Assembly: GCA_015680685.1 (NCBI GenBank)
Contig: MNCI01036181.1
Coordinates: forward strand, 379,951 to 443,950
DNA: 64,000 nt
Source: Gnetum montanum
Lineage: Eukaryota; Streptophyta; Gnetopsida; Gnetales; Gnetaceae
Reading direction: 5' to 3'
Shown: in pieces, positions 32,774 through 44,213 of the stretch
How positions within the stretch are numbered: the stretch's first letter is position 1
How the letters are laid out: each line of letters opens with the position of its first letter
Notes under the pieces: generated by a model
Database searches by the model: none
Seen by the model: the letters and a program-made list of their open reading frames with translations, nothing else
What the model was told of the DNA's origin: nothing
Translations under genes and position numbers: made by a program

Positions 32774-35700
32774 GAGGAGAGGATGAGAGGAAAGAGGAAA
32801 AATACGAGCATAACATAAATGACAATGCAAAGCTCTTACCTAGCAAACCCTCAAGTGTGAGAGCGAGGGGATCGCCCATCTACACACTATCAGAAATACC
32901 AGCAAACTCAACATCCTTAAAATGCATCCCCTCTTCTTTGAGCTGCCTTACGAGTGTGGTAGCTTCCTTGGCTATTATATATCCCTCAACCTATGTGACA
33001 CTTTCCACAAAAGGCTCCTTTTTTGCTAAGGTTTCCTCTTCTGTAGCAAGGGCCTCCTCTTCTGCAGTAGGTGCCTCCTCATTGGCAACAGAGACCTCTT
33101 CTAAATCTATCATGCATAAGCTAGGGTTAGAGTATCGGTCCAACATATATATACATGAAGAAAAAAGAGAAAGAAATAGGCTAGCTAAAGCATATGCATC
33201 ATTGAACTTAGAACACACATTGTAGACTCTAATGCATAGCCTTTTACTCCTTGTTTCAATCATGTGTGAAAGTTCCTCCACACGACTAGGCCTTTTAATT
33301 TGCAACTTTGATTTTATCATGTGTACAATGAGATGTGTCCCCCTTACTACATTACCTATGTTGGGGGGGAGCCTCTCCAAGGCTATCATGTGCATGGAAG
33401 GATGGTCCTACTCAGTCCTTGGTCATCATGGAAAAAGACTCCCCAATAGCTTCTAGAGGGTCCTAAGACTAAGTGGTGTGGAATATGTGGAAAATGCATG
33501 GCTTGGATATTTGGGTACGATCTTGTACCACCCATATCTCATTCTCTTGAACGACCAAAAATTCTACAAATCTATTCAAACATGCTATAAAAAATGCAAA
33601 GTGCAAATGATAACATGCCTCCAGTTTGTTATGTAGCTTGATCATCTTAGCTTATAAGCCTTCTAAAAGATATTTAGCCCAATTGTACCACATTCCATCT
33701 TCCATGACATCTCTCATGATCTAGGCCTACTCTACCCCAAGAACGTTTCCTTGGGAGAGTAGCTTGGAAAAAGTGCTGGTCTTTTTGTCCATAGGTAAAC
33801 TATCAAAGGGGACATTGAAGAGATCTGAAAAGAAATCATCAGTGATCTCAAAGACCACTCACATGTTGTGAACATGTGTGCAAAAATGGTTAATGCTTTC
33901 TATAAAGGAATCAACAAAGGCAATCACTTCTACTACTAGGATGCTTGGGTTCACAACCAAAAAGAGGTTCATATGTCTAGCCTCTTGAACATTTTGGGCA
34001 ATGCTTGCTAGGCTTACATTGCATAACCAATGTTGTGACTCCTATACTTTGCCATATTTAAAGAGAAGTTTTGCTTCAACAGTGACCTCCTAGGACTTGG
34101 TTGCCACTACTATAGACAAAAATAGAGTCAGTTGGATAATAGAAAAATAAATCATCAAGCATACATGAAAATAAACCCATAGCATAACATGCCTAGGATA
34201 AATAGTGTAGGGAATGGTGGTATTTGAAGAGACACTTCTTCCACAGTGGGTATCTGGTAGGATGCCCACTCCCCATCTAACTACCCAAGTTCCTGGCACT
34301 TTGCATAATATTTATAGTACTTTATTGGATAAATCCTCATGTCTACCCCCAGTTTCTCTATGACAACACCCATATGTTCTTAGCAGATGAGAACTCTCGT
34401 AGGGTTGTTTGGACCAAGGCCAATTCCCCCTCTCTATCTTGGAGACTGTCCTTATCAATCATAAATCTGGAAATAATAAAATAGCAATAAGCATTCCAAA
34501 TCATACAAGGCAAACAAAATGAAATTTTCATTATCCCAATAAAGGCTTACCCTCTAGCATAATAGATAGTTTCAGGTGGATTTTGAAAGATTGTGCCCAT
34601 ATGGTGTGTGATGAACAAAGTATCATATTTATGATAGCATTTGAATTCAAGCATTTCCCAAATCCAATATAAGGGTCTTAGACCTTTCGGGTGTTGACTT
34701 GAGCTCCCTACCCTTTAGCCCTCAATAGGTCCATCTATCATGAATTTCAAAATGCCTTGGTTTTCCCTACGTAATAAGGTCTCAACTAGAATGCCTGCTA
34801 CTTTAGTAGATAGGTGTGACCACATCATGATGTTAAAGTAGTGTAGGAATTCCAAGAACTCCTGGGCACCCTCTTGGAACAAAACTGCCTAGTCCCCTAC
34901 TTGTGCATGTGGTGCAGGGACATTGGGCATAGGGATGCTTATACAACATAACACCCCTACAAGCTCAACTACAACAAGGACTAGCTTCAGCATGATCCTA
35001 CATTGTCACATGAAAAACATCAGTATTGAAAAAAGGGCAAAAAAAACACCAAAGGTAGCTGACAAATGATAAAAAAAATTTATTTTCTCTGTCAAAAATT
35101 CTTCTAAGTTTCAGTCATGCTCCTATGGAGCATGACAATTTCAAAAAAAAAATAATTATTGGTCATGCTCCTGTAGAGCATGATAGTTTAGAGGCAAAAA
35201 TTTTTCTAAGTGTTGTTTACACTCATGTACAGCATGATAGTTTTAGAGCAAAAATTTTTCTAAGTACTTGTCATGTGGCATGGATTGTAACAACCATAAG
35301 ACACATAATCAAACAAATTTTGTTTAAGTATCCATCACACCTCTTTAGCATCCTGCATAGCATAATAACTACATCCTGTGTAGCGTAGCAAGTGTAGCGT
35401 AGCAATTGTCCTACATAGTGTTGCAACTGTGTCCCATGTAGCATTGCAACTATACTTAACTTAAAAAACTGAACGAATTCTAGGCCATGCTCCGAGAGAA
35501 TGTAGCAATGGAAGTGTGAAATCATTTTTCAACTTCTCAATTACACTATCAGGGATGCCACATAGCCTGAGAGCTAACACAAGACACTTATAAAACCCTG
35601 CTCCACCTGTGGGACAACAAAAAAGCCCCCCATCACATGACATGGAACATGCAGTCTCAAAAACACTTCCCCACACATTACGTTATACAATACATGTGAA

Positions 35701-36160
35701 ATTACCATTCTGTACCACTGCATGGGACACAATAGAACCTTTGTCTCAACCTACCCCGCTTAGAACCTAGAAGCCTATGACAGAAACCTTTCCATTACTG
35801 TAGTGTATAATGAGAGGGAGAAGGGGGGAATTTTTCACACATCACCTCCAGCTATGAGGGTAGTGATGGTGGGCATGATGTAACAACCAAGACAACAATG
35901 ATGGAAACCACAGTGCAGTGGCCATAGTAGCAACGATAGCCATGGCGGGTCAGCCATGGTGGAGGTGATAGCAACAATAGTCCCTACTCAAAAAAGAGAA
36001 ACAAACACAAGACATGGGAAGGTAGTGTATTGTCCTACCTAGCATATGGTGCCTCCGAATGTTCTTCAACATGTGCCCTAGGAAGACATCGTAGAGTGCG
36101 CTTTCCTTCATCCACATTGGCAAGGCCTAGGTGTCTACGCTCACTTCTACATGCCATTAA
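32774..36160 (-). pseudogene. Antisense gene of element A, copy 2, 5' exons with FCP1/NIF-like domain
   Basis: Minus strand. A probable exon 1 ends at a GTAGGA donor near 36036. Exon 2 runs 34998 to 34551 (448 bases) between an ACAATGTAG acceptor and a GTAAGC donor. Exon 2 reads KLVLVVVELVGVLC, QEGAQEFLEFLHYFNIMMWSH, LRPLYWIWE and DTLFITHHM...FQNPPETIYY. Order and spacing fit plant FCP1/NLI-interacting-factor HAD phosphatases: DxxG strand, PG..EFL...WS, KPL..VWE, TLLIDD...NPP. The nucleophile Asp position appears to be Glu, and the later Asp pair is Thr-His. A following exon near 34440 (TTLREFSSAKN) and acidic EEAP exons (32991-33395) come next. The 3' exons are at 19916-21197. Confidence 0.65.
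35110..35460. repeat. Palindrome-bearing tandem repeats, intron 1 of A's antisense gene
   Basis: Three to four units of about 55-60 bases contain GTCATGCTCCTRTRGAGCATGAY...AAAATTTTTCTAAGT. The CATGCTCC/GGAGCATG arms are inverted. From 35340 the text changes to GTGTAGCGTAGCAA units resembling the LTR palindromes. Confidence 0.7.
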
Positions 36161-36324
36161 TTTGATGTCAAGATTTTGTTTTTTTGTTATGCTTTGTGGG
36201 TGCTACGCTCTACTTTCTACTATGCTACACTCTATACTATTAGCTTCAATGGTGAAAATGATAGGTTTACCATGGGTAAACCCCTTTTTATACCCTTCAG
36301 GGTTATATGGCACATCAATCTCTT

Positions 36325-36500
36325 AGGACATCCTATGTCTCATGTGTAACATGGAGTGTTCCATGTCCCATGTATAACATGGGATGCTTCATGTCCTGTG
36401 CATAATGTAGGATGTTTTGTGTCTCATGTGTAATGCAAAATGCTCTATGTCTTGCCTGTAACATGGAACATCCCATGCCCCATGCAGTGTAACACACGGA
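36325..36500 (+). repeat. Tandem repeat, about 33-38-bp units, core CATGTCYCATGTRTAACATGG
   Basis: Four to five degenerate units lie between the antisense gene and the RT reading frame. Two TAAGACCTTAAACTGGCA-type units follow at 36610-36700. Confidence 0.7.
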
Positions 36501-36760
36501 TTTTTTCAATTTTTTTTTTATTTTTTTTTACATTTCTTCTGCCTATTCAAGGAACATTTAGTTCAACCCCACACTCCAAACCTTTCAAGTTTAGCTTAAT
36601 CTTTACACTTTATGCATAGTGATGGTCCGCTAAGACCTTAAACTGGCAGCTTTGAAATTCTATTCATACTATATGCATCGTGATGATCCACTAAGATCTT
36701 AAACTAGAAATTTAGAGATATTGCATAGTTACTTTATATTCATTTCATTTCATTTTGCTT

Positions 36761-36770
36761 TATTATATAG
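36761..36770 (+). other. Candidate sense-strand splice acceptor before RT
   Basis: A pyrimidine/T-rich tract, TTTTGCTTTATTATATAG, ends at 36770. The RT frame's ATG is 34 bases on, at 36805. With a donor-like GTATGT at 16962, just after the gag-pro stop, it could define a removable spacer, as reported for Ogre elements between gag-pro and RT. No transcript evidence is available. Confidence 0.4.
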
Positions 36771-36804
36771 GTGTCACTTGATGCTTCTTTGATCATTTTG
36801 GAAA

Positions 36805-38000
36805 ATGAGTATAGATGAAGATCTTTGTTTGCCTTTAATTTTGACTAGACCCCATGGCAGACTCATGAGACGCATGAACATAGAGCTAGTGAACTTTGAA
36901 TCGCCTCCTTCTGACCTCAACATAGCATCCTTAGAAACATCACTAGATTGGCCAAAACATCTAGTTCAGGCCCTAGACTTAGAAGCTAGTGATGTAATTG
37001 AGGACCCACTCATAGAAATTCCAATGACAAACTGCAAAGGTGAGGTGAGAACATTGAAACTTAACTCTTTACTAGAGCCAGAAATCTAGCAAAATATCTC
37101 TAGAGTCCTCAATGACAATATCAAAGTGTTTGCATGGTCTTATGAATATATGCTAGGCTTAGACCCATGCATAATAAAACACAACATTATCTTAGATCCA
37201 CATGTCAAGGTAGTCAAACAACAAGCTTATAAAATTAAGCCAAAAATTGCATTAGCCATACATAATTAAAATTCTAAACTCTACCAAGCTAGGTTCATCC
37301 ACATAGTCGATTATGCAAATTGGGTATCAAACATCGTGGTTTTCCCTAAGAAAATCGGGCATATATGCATCTATATAGACTTCCAATATTTAAATAAGGC
37401 AACCATAAAGGATGATTTCCCATTGCCCAATATTGATGAACTTTTCCATACTACGACTGGTTGTGCCTTGTTATCCTTCATGGATGGGTTCTCAGGGTAC
37501 AACTTAATCTGTAAAAACCTAGAACATTAACTTGCTACCACCTTCATGACCCCTTGGGGAATGTTTTGTTATATGATGATGCCCTTTGGGATAAAAAATG
37601 CTGGAGAAACATACCAATAGGTGATGACTTACATTTTTAGTGATTATATTTTAGAATAGCTAAATGACTATGTGGACGATATAGCAGTCAAATCCAAGAA
37701 AGCTTTTGATTACGCAAATGACCTAAACCTAGTCCTTCAACACTACCATAGGCATGACCTTCATCTTAATCCCAAAAAGTATGTCTTCAGCATGAAAACT
37801 AGGCACATGTTGGGCTTCATAGTATCAGAAATAGGAATATGCATAGACCTAGACAAAGTTAAGGCCATTATCAACTTAGCACCACCCGTAAACCTTAAAG
37901 AGCTACGTGGATTACAAGGCAAGGTATAGTTCATATGAAGGTTTATCATGAGATTGATTGATAAGTTACACCCAATGCAACACCTAATAAAAAAGGAGCT
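36805..38000 (+). pseudogene. Element A reverse transcriptase
   Basis: From the ATG, MSIDEDLCLPL runs open for 94 codons. RT blocks follow: VVFPKKIGHICIYIDFQYLN (about 37336), DDFPLPNIDEL, LLSFMDGFSGYN (about 37470), FMTPWGMFCYMMMPFGIKNA (about 37545), and LNDYVDDIAVKSK at about 37660 with the catalytic YVDD retained. The C-terminal LAPPVNLKELRGLQGKV (about 37880) matches base 1 of the window. Five or more stops interrupt it. RT copies element RNA into DNA in the particle. This is the only Tat RT core in the window. Confidence 0.9.
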
Positions 38001-38540
38001 AACTTTGAGTGGACAAAACAATGCCAAGAGGCATTCAATAACTTGAGAAAGCAGCTTTTTCATCTACCTATTGTTTATCCTCCACAAAGAGATAAGGCTT
38101 TCTACATTTACCTTGCAAATTCAAATATGTCCATTGCTGCCTTACTTTGTCAAAAGAGAGACGATGGTTTTGAAATTTCTATTTACTACCTAAATTATGT
38201 GGTAATAGCTTATGAGGAAAAATACAATGATGCAGAGAAAAATTATCTTGCCTTAGTGTTTGCACTCAAAAAATGGAGACACTACCTATTTTGTAGCTAG
38301 GTCAACATCATTTGCAAGAGTAATATACTTAGGGCCATTACAACCAACATATATGGAAGTAGTAGAATAGCTAGATGGAAAGAATTAACCATGGAATTTG
38401 ACCTACATTACATAGCACAGTTATCTACAAAGGATCAATCAATAGCCATGCAACTTATGGCTTCACCTATAGATGACCAAGTAATGATAGATCCCAAATT
38501 TCTAGATGAACATGTTAGCTAAAAAATTCTAGTACCTATA
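38001..38540 (+). pseudogene. Element A RNase H (gypsy type)
   Basis: An open run at 38043-38300 contains KAFYIYLANSNMSIAALLCQ, YEEKYNDAEKNYLALVFALKKWRHYL, then a stop. IICKSN and SRIARWKELTMEFDLHYIAQLS follow near 38310-38420. These are the RNase H and tether sequences following RT in Tat pol, homologous to 215-640. It ends near 38540 where the second RNase H starts. Confidence 0.85.
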
Positions 38541-38960
38541 GACTTTGAGGCGATTTTACACTTTGACAATGCCTCAACCACACAAGGTGGTAGTGTTATT
38601 GTTGTTATCTCATTTCCCTTTAGATAGATCCAACCTTTTTCCTACCACTTTATGTTTCTATGCACAAATAATGTAGTAGAATACGAGGCTCTCCTTAAGG
38701 GCATTCTAGCAACTCAAGAGTTAGGGATCCAAAATATAACAATCTAAGGTGAGTCATAGTTAGTCATTAACCAAGTCACAGAGGTCTATGCCTGTAAAGA
38801 AAAACACTTGTAGCCTTACTATGATCTAGCAAAATACTTAAACAATTTGCAACCTTAGATGTTCAACACATTCCCCACAATGAAAATGCTATAGATGATG
38901 TATTGGCCTCTTTAGCTTTAAGTGTATCACCAAATATGTTTGCTACCTTACCCGCTTCAA
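38541..38960 (+). pseudogene. Element A second (archaeal-type) RNase H
   Basis: Blocks NNVVEYEALLKGILATQELGI (about 38666), GES at about 38751 where GDS is expected, and LVINQVTEVYACKEKHL (about 38761) align with 735-1028. Stops occur before LVINQ and elsewhere. The second RNase H between RNase H and integrase is diagnostic of the Tat lineage in plants. Confidence 0.8.
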
Positions 38961-40276
38961 CGGTGGAGTGCATTGACCCTATGACCCTATCATTCACATC
39001 ACAAGTATCACATCTATAAGGGCAGCCCACACTTAAGAATGGTATGATGACATCAAAGCATACCTCCAACATGGTGAGCCTCCACAAACCATGACATCTA
39101 CCCAAAAGGATGTAATGAGAAAATGAGCATGGTAGTATGTCCTCATAGGTGACAATGCTTTATGTCATAAATCTTATGACAAGATATTTCTAACTTGTGT
39201 TAGTGGAAATGAAGCACAATGAATCGTCGATCAAGTCCATGAGGGACTATGTCAAGGGCATATAGCTCCCAAGGCAATGGCAGCAAAAATTAGACATCTA
39301 GGCTACTACTGGCCTTATATGAAATACAATTGCACTTCCAAGATCAAAACATGTGATGTATGCCAATGGCATGGGAATCTAGTACATGTATCACCTACTA
39401 TGTTGCACACTATGCAAATTAAGTGATCCTTTCAATGTTGGGGATTAGATATCATAGGGCCCATAATGCCTAATTCTTCAGTAGGACATAGCTTCATTAT
39501 TACTACAACTAAGTATTTCACAAAGTGGGTAGAAGCTATTCCCATTAGGAAGACACATCTCAATAGGTTTGGAAATTCATCCTGGATAATATAGTAACCT
39601 GATTTTTCCTCCATATGACTATCATTATAGACAATGGGTCACAATTTAGTAGCATAGAAACTAAATCTTTCTATAAAAACCTTGACATTAAACACTCCTC
39701 ATCATCGTACTATCCTCAAGCAAACAACCAAGTAGAATCCACCAATAAGGCCATTGTCCACCTTCTGAAGAAGATGCTTAGCAATAGCAAATGATAATGG
39801 CACAAGCAACTCATCTACACACTTTAGGCCTACCACACAACATGCAAAACTACAACAGGTAAGCCACCATATAGTCTCGTATATGGATCTAATGCAGTAT
39901 TGCCTCTTGAATTGTAGGTTCCATTGGTTCACACGATCCTCTCAAACTTCATGGATGAGGCTCAAAACAATGAGTTGAGAATCATTGATCTTGACTCTAC
40001 GAAGAAAGAGGACATCCAAACGCTTAATCACTTAGAGTGTTATGAAGAATAATAGCGGCAAAAGCACCATCACAATCTACACCAACATGCCATTAATAAG
40101 GGGGATATGGTCCTCAAGGTTGTTCACAAGTCCATGAATAAGTTCTCAGCCAACTAGGAAGGGCCTTTCTTGGTCACTAAAGTATATGAAAGTGGAGCCT
40201 TTAAGCTTGTTAACTTAGATGGAAACAAGTTTGCTATTTCAATCAACCACTTGTACCTAAAGTCGTATTACACCTA
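38961..40276 (+). pseudogene. Element A integrase
   Basis: HEGLCQGHIAPKAMAAKIRHLGYYWP (about 39240) begins the HHCC zinc domain, which ends CDVCQ. The DDE core gives WGLDIIGPIMP (about 39440), KYFTKWVEAIP (about 39520) and an IIDNGSQF-like block near 39630. The C-terminal region has YGSNAVLPLEL (about 39880) and a final SYYT before TAA at 40274-40276. Frameshifts near 39550-39800 damage the core. It is homologous to the integrases at 1061-2203 and 28490-29209. Confidence 0.85.
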
Positions 40277-40289
40277 ACATGTAGTATCA

Positions 40290-40665
40290 CATCAATAATA
40301 AAGCAAGGTAAGGAGAACGTCCACGACAATGTTAAATTGACATAGAACATCTACTACAACATTAAAATAGCATAGAGCATCCTCTATGACGTTAAATTGG
40401 CATAGCACCATCATATACAACGTTAAACTGGCATAGAATGTCCTTGGGTCATGACATGAAACTAGCACCCACAACATGATCTGTTATGACCTTATACTAG
40501 CCATCCACCATCCGCTATGATGTTAAACTAGCACAACTATCTGTTAGGACCTTAAAATACCATAGCATGGTCTACCTGGACCTTTAACTCATATCATGAT
40601 CTGCTAGGACATTAAACTAGCATAACCAGCGGTCTACTTAGACCTAAAACAAGGTTTGCAATCTA
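40290..40665 (+). repeat. 3' UTR tandem repeat of element A
   Basis: Units around ACGTTAAACTGGCATAG, ATCTGTTAGGACCTTAAA and GGTCTACNNGGACCTTTAACT repeat for nearly 400 bases just after the integrase stop. The array is homologous to 29225-29600. Confidence 0.8.
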
Positions 40666-40961
40666 GCATCTATGGTTTAGCCTAAAAGGTCTCGCAAACA
40701 AGTGAGCGATAATACTTTTAATATTTCGTTGCATGAACACATCTCCTAGGTAGGATGGGGTGGAGCATTGTAGTTCTAGAATGAAGTTCACATCATGAAG
40801 GAAAAATCCTCTAGGACATTTACAACATTACCACCCTTGGCATCTTGCTGATCTTTTGGATATGCCAATGGGTATCTTGCTAACCTTTCAGAGTTACTGC
40901 CACCATCACCAATCATCCTAGTCATAGCTCTCTTTGTCAACACCTCCACCTAGAGCCCTAG

Positions 40962-40988
40962 CAATATTGTGGCCTAGCCACAACATTG
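40962..40988. repeat. 12-bp inverted repeat, 3-base loop (one mismatch)
   Basis: CAATATTGTGGC, CTA, GCCACAACATTG: the element A counterpart of 29875-29901. Confidence 0.8.
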
Positions 40989-41024
40989 TCATCCTCTAGC
41001 CCTCACCATTGTTAGAGTCTAGAA

Positions 41025-41295
41025 GAGTATTTAGTAGCTTGGCTTCCCACCCTGCTACTAAATTTCCTAGTTTTGGCCATTGGTGAGGATTCCTAAGCAC
41101 TTGCATCATTGTTTCTCCTAGCCTCTTGAGTGCTCACTTCTAGTGTGGTTTCTAGAGCTTTCTAGCCTACCACCACCGATGCTTGAACTAGCCTTCTTAC
41201 TTTGGACATTGCATGCACCAAACACAACACTTGCAACCCTTGCAATGTCTTAGGTAGGTAGGACTTCACCCTCACTTTACATGGTGTTTTTTTTT
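41025..41295 (-). pseudogene. Decayed antisense ORF in the 3' UTR of element A
   Basis: On the minus strand an ATG near 41282 is followed at once by a stop, then DIARVASVVFGACNVQSKKASSSIG, quoted here in part as DIARVASVVFGACNVQ. It aligns with the intact 80-codon frame of element B at 29932-30174. It is interrupted by several stops. No family is recognised. Confidence 0.35.
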
Positions 41296-41299
41296 TGGT

Positions 41300-42136
41300 T
41301 TTCTATGTGTTGCATTTGCAAGATAAACCTTCAATGATGTCATTCAAGAATGCATTTCACCATGATAGTAATACATGACATTGTTCCAATGTGCCTACTT
41401 CCACTTGCCTAGCTACTTGAGAGTGCATACCTCAATATACCCTCAACTAACCTAACCTCTACCTCCTACTCTTGCAATTTCCAAAATCCCTTGCAAGCTT
41501 CCCTAATGCACATGAAACCCCTTCCCACACTTAACTGCTAAACCCATGATGGATGTAACACAACTTGTCCCATAGGAAGCCTTTGTAGGCTAGTCAATAC
41601 CCCACATGGATGTAACACAACTCATCTTGAAGATGAAACACCTGGCCTACAACGAGGATATGGTTGTCTTCAAGTAGATACATGTGTGCAATTCACCCAC
41701 AAAAAAAGGAAAAGAGATAAGGAAAAGAAAGAGAAAAGGAAAAATGAAGCAAGATAAGTACCCAAGCAAAATGGCATAGTTTCCACTTCACAATCATCTT
41801 AGCCTTGAATCAACCATCTCTAAGCACTCCAATGAGTAGTCAAAATCCAAAGGGAAAGACATCTATGCATGCTAACTTCCTCACAAACACTCCAATAAGG
41901 GCTCAAGCTATGGAAACACGCCACCATGGCATTACATCTAATAGCTACCCATTCCATCCAAGCTATCCCTTATGCCCTTGACCCATTCTCCTTGAACCTA
42001 TCCCCTAGTCCCTTCCATACTTTCATACTTCATTTTCGGGCATGAACGGTATTGGTGTCCTATTCATCATGGTGTTTTGTATTCTTTGTCAATGTCTCTC
42101 GAGCTAATCCTTCAAATGTTCACAAAGGGAGGCTAG
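41300..42136. other. Element A 3' UTR remainder, no gene; purine tract at the end
   Basis: A poly-A/G stretch lies at 41698-41750. The tract AAAGGGAGGCTAG directly precedes the 3' LTR. Nothing else is recognised. Confidence 0.5.
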
Positions 42137-44208
42137 TGAAACACCATTAATTTTGGGCTCTGGCAATGTAATAGAAAATTTTTCTTAGTGTTAAAACTTA
42201 GGCAAAATTTTTTTTAAGTCCGATGTTACGCTATTCAGCATAGACAACATGGCACCCTGGAAGTCCTAACATTTGCAAAATCTTTCCTAAGTCTACCTAC
42301 TAAGCTCCCTAGCATACTCAATGTAGCACCCATTCCCAAGGCAAGTTTGCACAAATGTCAAGCTAAAAGTAGTTAAAAAGGCACTAAGCATGAACTCAAC
42401 AGTTTGGAAAATTTTCTATTCTCTAGACCGTTAAGCTTGCTATGCTCTCCAACTTGCCTAGCTTCACACATGTATTGGCTACCAATCCACCCAGGTGCTA
42501 AGCTAGGAGTTATCAAAGATGCTCAGGATGGATGAAATAGTTTGGAAAATTTTCTATCTTTTGGGCTTGTTACACTCTACTACACTGCACAGCATAGTAG
42601 AGCGTAACAAAAATTTTGGGACCCAAATTTTTCTAAGTGTTTAACCAAACATGGAAGGTGTGTTTGACAAATTTTTAACTTTCAAGGCTACCTATCCTAC
42701 TTCATCCTTGGAGTGTGATTAGGGTCCCATGGAAAACATTTCAAGTTTTATCAAAATTCATCCAAAAATTGATGTCATGCTCTGCTACACTATGTAGCAT
42801 AGCAAAGCATAGCAAAGGTTCTAGAGTCAAAAATTATCTATGTACAGAATGAGTAGGTATCAAGCCATTATGACATGAAAGATGCACTTTCTGGTTATTG
42901 AAGTTGCTTGTATTGCCACATCCTAAAGTGGCATTTTTAGTTTTGATAAAATTCATGGGAAAATAGGTGCTACGCTCTACTATACTATGCAGCATAGATA
43001 GCATAATAGGCCAAAACTGCAAAATGTTACTAAGTGTTAACACTATTCTTCACCACATTGGGCATCTTAGATAGTGTAACACTTCGAAAATGCCTCCAAA
43101 TGCCTCCAAAAGCTCCCAGAACTCAGCATCAACCTTCATTTCAGCTCTAGCATCTCTCAGGTGGCCAAGCTTAACAGTTTTTTTTTTCACTTGCTATTGA
43201 TCCCCAAAATTGTCCCTATGCTTGGCCTTACTCTGAAGAAGAGGGAAGATGTAGTCCCGGAGCATAGGCTCCAAGTTGCATGTGTTTTGGATATTTTTGT
43301 AGGTACATGGTAGTTCTTCAGACTTTGGCACATGTAGTTTGGGTAATATGGTCACAGTTTGGTAGATTTTTAGTTCTTGTTCTTGTCCTATCAAACATAG
43401 CACCATTAATCTTGACACTTTGAGCATAGCATGCCAGTGTGATGCATTCACACCCATGCTATACAGGGCCCAAGACACATGGCATCCAATCCACATCTCC
43501 CGACAACCCTAGCTCTATAAATACCCCAATAATTAGCATTTTTAAGGGTTGGATTTTGTAGTTGACTTTGGTAGAAGATTGGTGAACAAAACATTGATGA
43601 GCAGCAAATCTCAACATTAGAGCACTCCCTAGCACCTACTTCACTTCCACACTTGAGCATGACATCTGCATCTTTCCTTGTACAACATGAAAACTATCAG
43701 TCCAGCAAGCTTCAACTCTCTTATGTTTATTAGCACTACATTCGCAACGTTCTAGGGACTATGACCATACTGCCTCGTTGCCTTGTTGTGCTTATCTAAC
43801 ATTGCATGCTGGTTGTACACATCATTTAATCAAAAGTCATGCTCTCTCAATCTTGGGGTGGTTCATTTTCTCACCTAAACTCATTCCATTTTTCCTATAG
43901 CATATATTTCAAATTTTTAGCATATTCGTTTATTTCTATTGTCAATATGCATTAAGACACTCACATCGATGTAATCTCATTGTTATACATGTTACGCTCT
44001 TTGCTTGTTTTGACTCCTTTGCATGATGCTCTAAAAACACCATTTGAAAATGGTTATTAGACACCATGTAAGTCCCTATCTAATTGACCAGACCATTGAA
44101 GGTACCATGTTTCTATTTTCTCCAACATGGCCCTCTCACAAACTCAGGGTTAAGCTGTACATCTAAGACCTCCTAGTGTTCCAGCCACTGACATTTTCAA
44201 ATGCTACA
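42137..44208 (+). repeat. 3' LTR of element A
   Basis: It starts TGAAACACCATTAATTTTGG and ends AAATGCTACA before the ATCCC duplication. It contains a TATA box at 43516-43523 and palindromic clusters near 42570-42605, 42780-42815 and 42970-43000, in the same order as in the 5' LTR. Confidence 0.9.
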
Positions 44209-44213
44209 ATCCC

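Larger units (their letters stand above)
10596..44208 (+). mobile_element. Element A: Tat-type Ty3/gypsy retrotransposon with nested element B
   Basis: LTRs at 10596-12660 and 42137-44208 start TGAAACACC and end CAACA or CTACA. They are flanked by ATCCT (10591-10595) and ATCCC (44209-44213), a target duplication with one change. Order inside: primer site, gag, protease, repeat-rich spacer with an antisense gene, RT, RNase H, second RNase H, integrase, repetitive 3' UTR. Removing element B leaves about 22 kb, which includes a 2.4-kb tandem duplication in the spacer. This length is in the range known for Ogre-like Tat elements. All frames are interrupted. It inserted into the captured deadenylase sequence of element C. 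Confidence 0.88.
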
